Source of the DNA: Subdoligranulum sp. | GTDB lineage: Bacteria > Bacillota > Clostridia > Oscillospirales > Ruminococcaceae | DNA: 19,097 nt | Assembly: GCA_004555405.1 (NCBI GenBank) | Contig: SFIE01000035.1 | Coordinates: 1-19,097, forward strand | Direction: 5' to 3' | Shown here: piece after piece, positions 14,989 through 19,097 of the stretch | Numbering within the stretch: position 1 is the first letter of the stretch | Layout of the letters: each line of letters begins with the position of its first letter | Made by a program: the position numbers and the translations under genes | The notes under the pieces: generated by a model | The model's input: only the letters and a program-made list of their open reading frames with translations | The model's database searches: none | What the model was told of the DNA's origin: nothing

Positions 14989-16041
14989 TCAATCGTTGGG
15001 AATTCCCTTCAGTGCATTCTGCACATACTCGGTGGTGAGGATCTTTTTCACCGTGCCCTCCACATCCAAACGGGTGGTGTTGTGGCTGGTGTAGGATTCA
15101 TCGGCCATGGTGTGTACCTCGCCGTTCACCACAAACTTATCATAGTTCAGGTCACGGTTGTCAGCTGCCACACGATAGTAGCCACCCATATCCTCGCTGC
15201 GCAGGCGTTCCTCGCTGGTCATCAGCGTTTCGTACAGCTTTTCGCCGTGGCGAGTGCCGATAATGTTGGTGCCGGTGTCGCCAAACAGCTGCTGCACAGC
15301 CTTGGCCAGATCCCCAATGGTGGAAGCATCTGCTTTCTGAATGAACAGATCGCCGGGGTTAGCGTGCTGGAAAGCGAACATGACCAGATCCACAGCCTCG
15401 TCCAGATTCATCAGGAAACGAGTCATGTTGGGGTCGGTGATGGTAATGGGGTTGCCCGCCTTGATCTGGTCAATGAACAGAGGAATGACGGAGCCGCGGC
15501 TGCACATGACATTGCCGTAGCGGGTGCAGCAGATGGTGGTGCCGCCGCGCTCGGCTGCCACGCGGGCGTTGGCATAGATCACATGCTCCATCATGGCCTT
15601 GGAAATGCCCATGGCGTTGATGGGATAGGCAGCTTTATCCGTAGAAAGGCACACCACGCGCTCTACGCCTGCATCAATGGCGGCGTGCAGCACATTGTCG
15701 GTGCCGATGATGTTGGTTTGCACCGCCTGCATGGGGAAAAACTCACAGCTGGGCACCTGCTTAAGGGCGGCAGCATGGAAGATATAGTTTACGCCGGGCA
15801 TGGCATCCCGAATGGACTGGGGGTTGCGCACATCGCCAATGTAAAATTTCACCTTGTTGGCGTTTTCAGGGTGCTTGGCCTGCAGCTCGTGGCGCATATC
15901 GTCCTGCTTTTTCTCATCGCGGGAGAAAATGCGGATCTCTTTGAGGTCCGAGTCCAGAAAATGCTTTAACACAGTGGAGCCGAACGAGCCGGTGCCGCCG
16001 GTGATCATAAGGGTTTTATCTTTCAAAATCGTATTGTTCAT
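14989..16041 (-). CDS. capE: CapE/FnlA UDP-GlcNAc 4,6-dehydratase/5-epimerase
   Basis: First enzyme of the UDP-L-FucNAc branch. It oxidises and dehydrates UDP-GlcNAc and inverts C5 (and C3), yielding a 4-keto-6-deoxy sugar. It has 350 residues. The NAD-binding motif is ITGGTGSFG (13-21). The active-site stretch STDKAAYPINAMGISK (133-148) has Met144 where classical SDR enzymes have Tyr, the MxxxK signature of the inverting dehydratase group (PseB/CapE/FnlA). RYGNVMCSRGSVIPLF and ITITDPNMTRFLMNLDEAV also match. A perfect AGGAGG precedes the ATG at 16041, which was taken over a longer frame reaching 16137. First gene of the polysaccharide operon. Its leader carries a short terminator-like hairpin. 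Confidence 0.95.
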   Translation of the reverse strand: MNNTILKDKTLMITGGTGSFGSTVLKHFLDSDLKEIRIFSRDEKKQDDMRHELQAKHPENANKVKFYIGDVRNPQSIRDAMPGVNYIFHAAALKQVPSCEFFPMQAVQTNIIGTDNVLHAAIDAGVERVVCLSTDKAAYPINAMGISKAMMEHVIYANARVAAERGGTTICCTRYGNVMCSRGSVIPLFIDQIKAGNPITITDPNMTRFLMNLDEAVDLVMFAFQHANPGDLFIQKADASTIGDLAKAVQQLFGDTGTNIIGTRHGEKLYETLMTSEERLRSEDMGGYYRVAADNRDLNYDKFVVNGEVHTMADESYTSHNTTRLDVEGTVKKILTTEYVQNALKGIPND

Positions 16042-16053
16042 GGAGTTCCTCCT

Positions 16054-16073
16054 AAAAAAGCGCAGTGCGCTCT
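16054..16073 (-). promoter_or_regulatory. Terminator-like hairpin (possible attenuator) in the capE leader
   Basis: On the minus strand AGAGCGC-ACT-GCGCTTT makes a 7-bp stem (one G-U pair) with a 3-nt loop and then the rest of a T6 run. It ends only 2-3 nt before the AGGAGG of capE. The geometry suits attenuation or occlusion of the ribosome binding site, but the stem is short. Confidence 0.45.
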
Positions 16074-16147
16074 GATTCCATATCAGCGATTCAGCCGGGC
16101 TGCACGGAAATTCGCCGCTCAAGGCCCAGCAAATCATATATACTCAA

Positions 16148-16176
16148 AGTGTATCACAAAAGTAACAAAAAACCAA
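16148..16176 (-). promoter_or_regulatory. Predicted promoter of the polysaccharide operon
   Basis: On the minus strand TTGGTT (16176-16171), a 17-bp spacer and TACACT (16153-16148) with an upstream TG (extended -10, TGATACACT) form a moderate promoter. The resulting leader before capE is about 100 nt. It lies back to back with the pepT promoter. Confidence 0.45.
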
Positions 16177-16250
16177 TAGATTTCGGGGAAAAAGTGAAAA
16201 ATCCACAGGAATGCCAAAATATGCAGCAGCCCCCTTGCCGCAGGAAGCTT

Positions 16251-16279
16251 TTGAAAAATGCTGCAAGCTGTGGTAAACT
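16251..16279 (+). promoter_or_regulatory. Promoter of pepT
   Basis: TTGAAA (16251-16256), a 17-bp spacer and TAAACT (16274-16279) with TG at 16271-16272 (extended -10). The transcript would start near 16286, leaving a leader of about 25 nt that contains the AGGAGG site. Confidence 0.65.
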
Positions 16280-16311
16280 GAAAGCAACACACCATCAGGA
16301 GGATGCATTTT

Positions 16312-17526
16312 ATGCGAGCATACGAACGCCTTTTGCAATATGTCAAATTTCACACCACCTCCAGCGAGGAAACCCACACCCACCCAAGCACCGAGCGCCA
16401 GTTTGCGCTGGCAAAATATCTTGAGCAGGAAATGCGGGCGCTGGGCCTGCAGAATGTGCTGCTGGACGACCACTGCTATGTGTACGGCACGCTGCCTGCC
16501 ACCCCGGGCCATGAAGCTGCGCCCGGGCTTGGCTTTATTGCACACATGGATACCTCCGATGAGGCCAGCGGCGAAAATGTGCAGCCCATCGTGCATTCCG
16601 ATTATAACGGCGAGGATATTGCCCTGCCGGCCGGCGTTACGCTGGACACAGTGCGTTTTCCGTTTTTAAAAGACCTGAAGGGCCAAACGCTGATCACAAG
16701 CGACGGTTCCACCCTGCTGGGGGCCGATGATAAAGCGGGCATTGCCGAGATCCTTACCATGGCCGAACGCCTGCAGGCTGAAAAGATCCCCCACGGAAAA
16801 ATCTGCATTGCCTTTACGCCGGATGAGGAAATTGGGGAAGGAAGCGACTTTTTTGATCTGGAACGCTTTGGCGCAGCCTATGCCTACACGGTGGACGGCG
16901 GCGATGTGGGCGGGCTGGAATATGAAAACTTCAACGCCGCCTCGGCAGTGGTCACGGTGCGCGGCTTTTCGGTGCATCCCGGCGAGGCAAAGGATGTGAT
17001 GGTGAATGCGCAGCAGGTAGCCATGGACTATCACCAAAGCCTGCCCCAGCAGGATCGCCCCGAGCATACCGCCGGGCACGAGGGTTTTTATCACCTTACC
17101 AGCATGATGGGCCAGGTTTCGCTGGCAAAGCTGGGGTATATCGTGCGTGACCATGATCTGCAAAAGTTTGAGCAGCGCAAGCAAACCATGCGGGCACTGG
17201 CCGAAAAGTTCAACCGGCAATACGGCCCCGGCACCGTGACCGTGCAGCTGTGCGATACCTATTATAATATGCTCGAAAAAATTCGGCCGCATTGGCACCT
17301 GATCGAAAACGCGCGCAAGGCGATCCAAAAAGCCGGGCTTACCCCTGTTGAAGAGCCTGTGCGCGGCGGCACCGACGGAGCAATGCTCAGCTTTAAGGGG
17401 CTGCCCTGCCCCAATCTTGGCACGGGCGGATTCAACTTTCACGGCGTGTGCGAGTGCATCACAGCCGAAAAGATGGACAAGGCCGTAGAGATCCTGCTGG
17501 GTCTTGCCGAAATTTACAAGGGCTAA
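16312..17526 (+). CDS. pepT: Peptidase T (tripeptide aminopeptidase, M20 family)
   Basis: Cytosolic zinc-dependent aminopeptidase that removes the N-terminal residue from tripeptides, the final stage of peptide use. It has 404 residues, the normal PepT length. Metal and catalytic residues are in place: GFIAHMDTS gives His78 and Asp80, GADDKAG gives Asp140, TPDEEIGEG gives the Glu pair at 172-173, VDGG gives Asp195, and GGFNFHGV gives His377. The family signature GLEYENFNAASA is present. The ATG at 16312 has AGGAGG 9 nt upstream. An ATG at 16303 abuts the same AGGAGG and is too close to be used. It is the only plus-strand gene, divergent from capE and convergent with the DUF6056 gene, so probably a housekeeping gene flanking the polysaccharide locus. 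Confidence 0.96.
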   Translation: MRAYERLLQYVKFHTTSSEETHTHPSTERQFALAKYLEQEMRALGLQNVLLDDHCYVYGTLPATPGHEAAPGLGFIAHMDTSDEASGENVQPIVHSDYNGEDIALPAGVTLDTVRFPFLKDLKGQTLITSDGSTLLGADDKAGIAEILTMAERLQAEKIPHGKICIAFTPDEEIGEGSDFFDLERFGAAYAYTVDGGDVGGLEYENFNAASAVVTVRGFSVHPGEAKDVMVNAQQVAMDYHQSLPQQDRPEHTAGHEGFYHLTSMMGQVSLAKLGYIVRDHDLQKFEQRKQTMRALAEKFNRQYGPGTVTVQLCDTYYNMLEKIRPHWHLIENARKAIQKAGLTPVEEPVRGGTDGAMLSFKGLPCPNLGTGGFNFHGVCECITAEKMDKAVEILLGLAEIYKG

Positions 17527-17532
17527 AAAAGC

Positions 17533-17569
17533 AATGGGCAGTGTGATTTTTTACACCACACTGCCCATT
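17533..17569. terminator. Bidirectional terminator between pepT and the DUF6056 gene
   Basis: AATGGGCAGTGTG (17533-17545) and CACACTGCCCATT (17557-17569) form a perfect 13-bp stem with an 11-nt loop. T4 follows on plus. On minus, GC and then T6 follow shortly after the stem. It lies between the two convergent stop codons (17526 and 17577) and can serve both genes. Confidence 0.9.
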
Positions 17570-17576
17570 TTCGATT

Positions 17577-18980
17577 TCAATCGGTTTCGCCCGTGCCAAT
17601 ATACAGGCCCAGCAGCGGTGCATAGTGTACCGGGGCGCTGCTGTTTGCCCAGATCACTCCCTGCACGCCGGTTTTCAGCCCCAGGCCGTCCAGCCCATAC
17701 CACATGGCGCGGGTAATGCTGATCCAGTCCTCCCCTTCGCGAATATCCGGCAGCCCCCACGCGGAACAGTATACTGTGTTGGGGGCAATGGCCCAGGTTT
17801 CGATCTCGGTGCAGCCCTGCGCCACCTCGGCGCGAATGGCGGCATCACGTTCGGCATAAAGCCGGCTGTAGCGCACAATATCATACCCCGCAAACACCAG
17901 CACCACCAGCGCCCACGCCCCGGCAGCCATGCACACAGCGCACAGTGCCCGGCGAATGCTCCCCTGCGGCAGCTGCACCAGACAAGCACAGCAGGCAGCT
18001 GTGAAAAACGCAAAGGGGCCGTGCGTGCTGCGCAGATAATAAACCGGAGAAAGCACCATGGCAAAGTGTGCCGCCAGGCCCGAAACAAACAAGATGCCGG
18101 GCCAAACCAGCGCCTGCCAGCTTTTTTGGCTGCGCTGCACCATAACCGCCAGCACCACGAACGCCAACAAAAGCGGCCAGCCGTGCCGGAAAAGGATCAG
18201 CACCGCTTTTTGAATGCGCAGCACATACACCCACACCGAGGCTGTGATCACCCCGGCGGAGTCATCGGTGCGCACCGAGTTGCCGGGGGCTAAGATCAGC
18301 AAAAGATACCCGATACAGCTGCCCGCAAATGCGGCAAGCGCCCAGCGGGGCAGCGGCTGTTTGCGCAAAAGCTGCCACACAAGGCACAAAGCCATGGCCG
18401 CCAGCATGCCGGCGCTGGTGTTTTCATACAGCCAGCCTGCAAGCACGCCGCCTATAAGCAAAAGCGGAGCATTGTAATGCGCGGGCGTTTTTGCAAACAA
18501 TGTGCTCCACGGCAGCAAAAAGGCCATGCAGCCTGCGGTGCTCCACAAATTGTTGCAGCTGCCGCACATCCAAAGGTTGGTTTGGCCAAACACCGGCGAC
18601 ACTATCCAAAGGCTTAAAAAGGCAAATCCAAGGGAAAGAGCGCTTTGTTTTTGCTGCACATTGCCCAAGCGGCACAACACCCAGCCCAGCAAGGCAAACA
18701 TTGCCGCATTGCACACATCAAAAACCCATTTGGGCGGAATCGTAAACAGCTGCGCAAAAAATTTTACCACTACTCTGCCCGACCATTCCATATAATGGTA
18801 GTACAGGCTGCGCAGCAAAATAAACGGGCTGGAAAGCACATCACGATCCGCAAAGCTATAGCTAAAGGTAAAATCGTCGGCCAGGTACGGCGTAAAATGG
18901 TTCAGCACCAGCATAACGGCAAATACGAACAACAAAAGGCCGTATCGCACCGTGCGGGAAGATGGTTGGCTTTTTTTCAC
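17577..18980 (-). CDS. DUF6056-like polytopic membrane protein (putative GT-C-type glycosyltransferase)
   Basis: The protein has 467 residues and about ten hydrophobic segments. The first (about 13-29) leads to PYLADDFTFSYSF (31-43). An acidic DD(F/Y) pair in the first extracytoplasmic loop is the hallmark of DUF6056 and other GT-C-like proteins that use polyprenyl-linked sugars. EWSGRVVVKFFAQL and VFGQTNLWMCGSCNNLWS follow and also fit this group. A soluble C-terminal tail begins near residue 375. The start is predicted as GTG at 18980, because AAAGGAGA lies about 9 nt upstream; a TTG 11 codons earlier has no binding site. Its donor, acceptor and link to the polysaccharide operon are unknown. 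It could modify the same glycan or a teichoic acid. The assignment rests on motif and topology only. Confidence 0.7.
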   Translation of the reverse strand: MKKSQPSSRTVRYGLLLFVFAVMLVLNHFTPYLADDFTFSYSFADRDVLSSPFILLRSLYYHYMEWSGRVVVKFFAQLFTIPPKWVFDVCNAAMFALLGWVLCRLGNVQQKQSALSLGFAFLSLWIVSPVFGQTNLWMCGSCNNLWSTAGCMAFLLPWSTLFAKTPAHYNAPLLLIGGVLAGWLYENTSAGMLAAMALCLVWQLLRKQPLPRWALAAFAGSCIGYLLLILAPGNSVRTDDSAGVITASVWVYVLRIQKAVLILFRHGWPLLLAFVVLAVMVQRSQKSWQALVWPGILFVSGLAAHFAMVLSPVYYLRSTHGPFAFFTAACCACLVQLPQGSIRRALCAVCMAAGAWALVVLVFAGYDIVRYSRLYAERDAAIRAEVAQGCTEIETWAIAPNTVYCSAWGLPDIREGEDWISITRAMWYGLDGLGLKTGVQGVIWANSSAPVHYAPLLGLYIGTGETD

Positions 18981-19032
18981 AGAGAAAGTCTCCTTTTCCA
19001 ATGAAATAAACAATTTTCAATGCACAAAAACC

Positions 19033-19062
19033 TTGCCATACGGCAGGAGAATGCGGTATAAT
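19033..19062 (+). promoter_or_regulatory. Plus-strand promoter-like pair at the right edge
   Basis: TTGCCA (19033-19038), an 18-bp spacer and a perfect TATAAT (19057-19062) on the plus strand. Any transcript would run directly into the hairpin at 19065-19097. Either it serves a gene beyond the window with a leader hairpin, or it is fortuitous. Confidence 0.35.
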
Positions 19063-19064
19063 AA

Positions 19065-19097
19065 AAAAGCTGTATCCGAAAAATGGATACAGCTTTT
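19065..19097 (-). terminator. Intrinsic terminator at the right edge
   Basis: AAAAGCTGTATCC (19065-19077) and GGATACAGCTTTT (19085-19097) form a perfect 13-bp stem with a 7-nt loop. On the minus strand the stem ends in T6 (19068-19063), so it would end a minus-strand gene lying to the right of the window, before the DUF6056 gene. The window edge cuts the plus-strand side, so it may also work in that direction. Confidence 0.75.

Noticed and set aside
13805..15094. 429-codon plus-strand open frame opposite capF
   Set aside because: It lies antisense to a gene with clear SDR and cupin motifs, has no ribosome binding site, and its His/Gln-rich composition is typical of a GC-rich shadow frame.
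1..19097. CRISPR arrays, tRNA or rRNA genes, IS transposases and phage genes
   Set aside because: Both strands were scanned by eye. No regularly spaced repeats, cloverleaf or rRNA-like sequence, and no transposase or integrase motifs were seen.

Overview
The window is bacterial, with high-50s GC, strong AGGAGG-type ribosome binding sites, U-tract hairpin terminators, a Gram-positive style PstS lipoprotein and no introns or phage modules. It fits a Clostridia/Oscillospiraceae-type gut Firmicute (Faecalibacterium/Gemmiger/Subdoligranulum-like). That placement is inferred from protein flavour and composition, not proven. Almost everything is on the minus strand; only pepT is on the plus strand.

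Layout in transcription order, right to left on the minus strand. (a) 17577-18980: a multi-pass DUF6056-like membrane protein. It converges on pepT (16312-17526, plus strand), and the two share a bidirectional terminator at 17533-17569. (b) 16041 down to 7246: a surface-polysaccharide operon. capE/fnlA, capF/fnlB and a wecB-type fnlC make UDP-L-FucNAc. They are followed by a WbuB-like GT4, a DPM1-like GT2 and a DUF2304 membrane protein. A 174-bp palindromic MITE-like element comes next, then an MBOAT acyltransferase and an SGNH/AlgX-like partner that probably O-acetylate the glycan. A strong terminator at 7101-7138 ends the operon. (c) 7098 to 6709: the decayed remnant of a P-II-like gene and a large cruciform terminator. 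(d) 6453 to 2266: the phosphate uptake operon pstS-pstC-pstA-pstB-phoU, with Pho-box-like hexamers upstream and an intercistronic hairpin after pstS. (e) 2053 to 677: a polyprenyl-phosphate sugar-1-phosphate transferase that starts glycan assembly. (f) 428 to the left edge: the start of a PglA/WcaL-like glycosyltransferase, lower in GC than the rest.

Working together: the initiating transferase (e) loads a sugar phosphate onto undecaprenyl phosphate. The glycosyltransferases in (f) and (b) extend it, with FucNAc as a likely constituent, and the MBOAT/SGNH pair decorates it with acyl groups. No Wzx flippase, Wzy polymerase or chain-length regulator is visible, so the locus must continue elsewhere. 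The pst operon and the P-II remnant sit between two blocks of polysaccharide genes, which suggests the glycan locus was assembled or exchanged around older housekeeping genes.

Several biologically likely starts are internal to the longest open frames. These were reset using ribosome binding sites: the sugar transferase, phoU, pstB, pstS, GT2 with a TTG start, fnlC, capF, capE, pepT, and DUF6056 with a GTG start.
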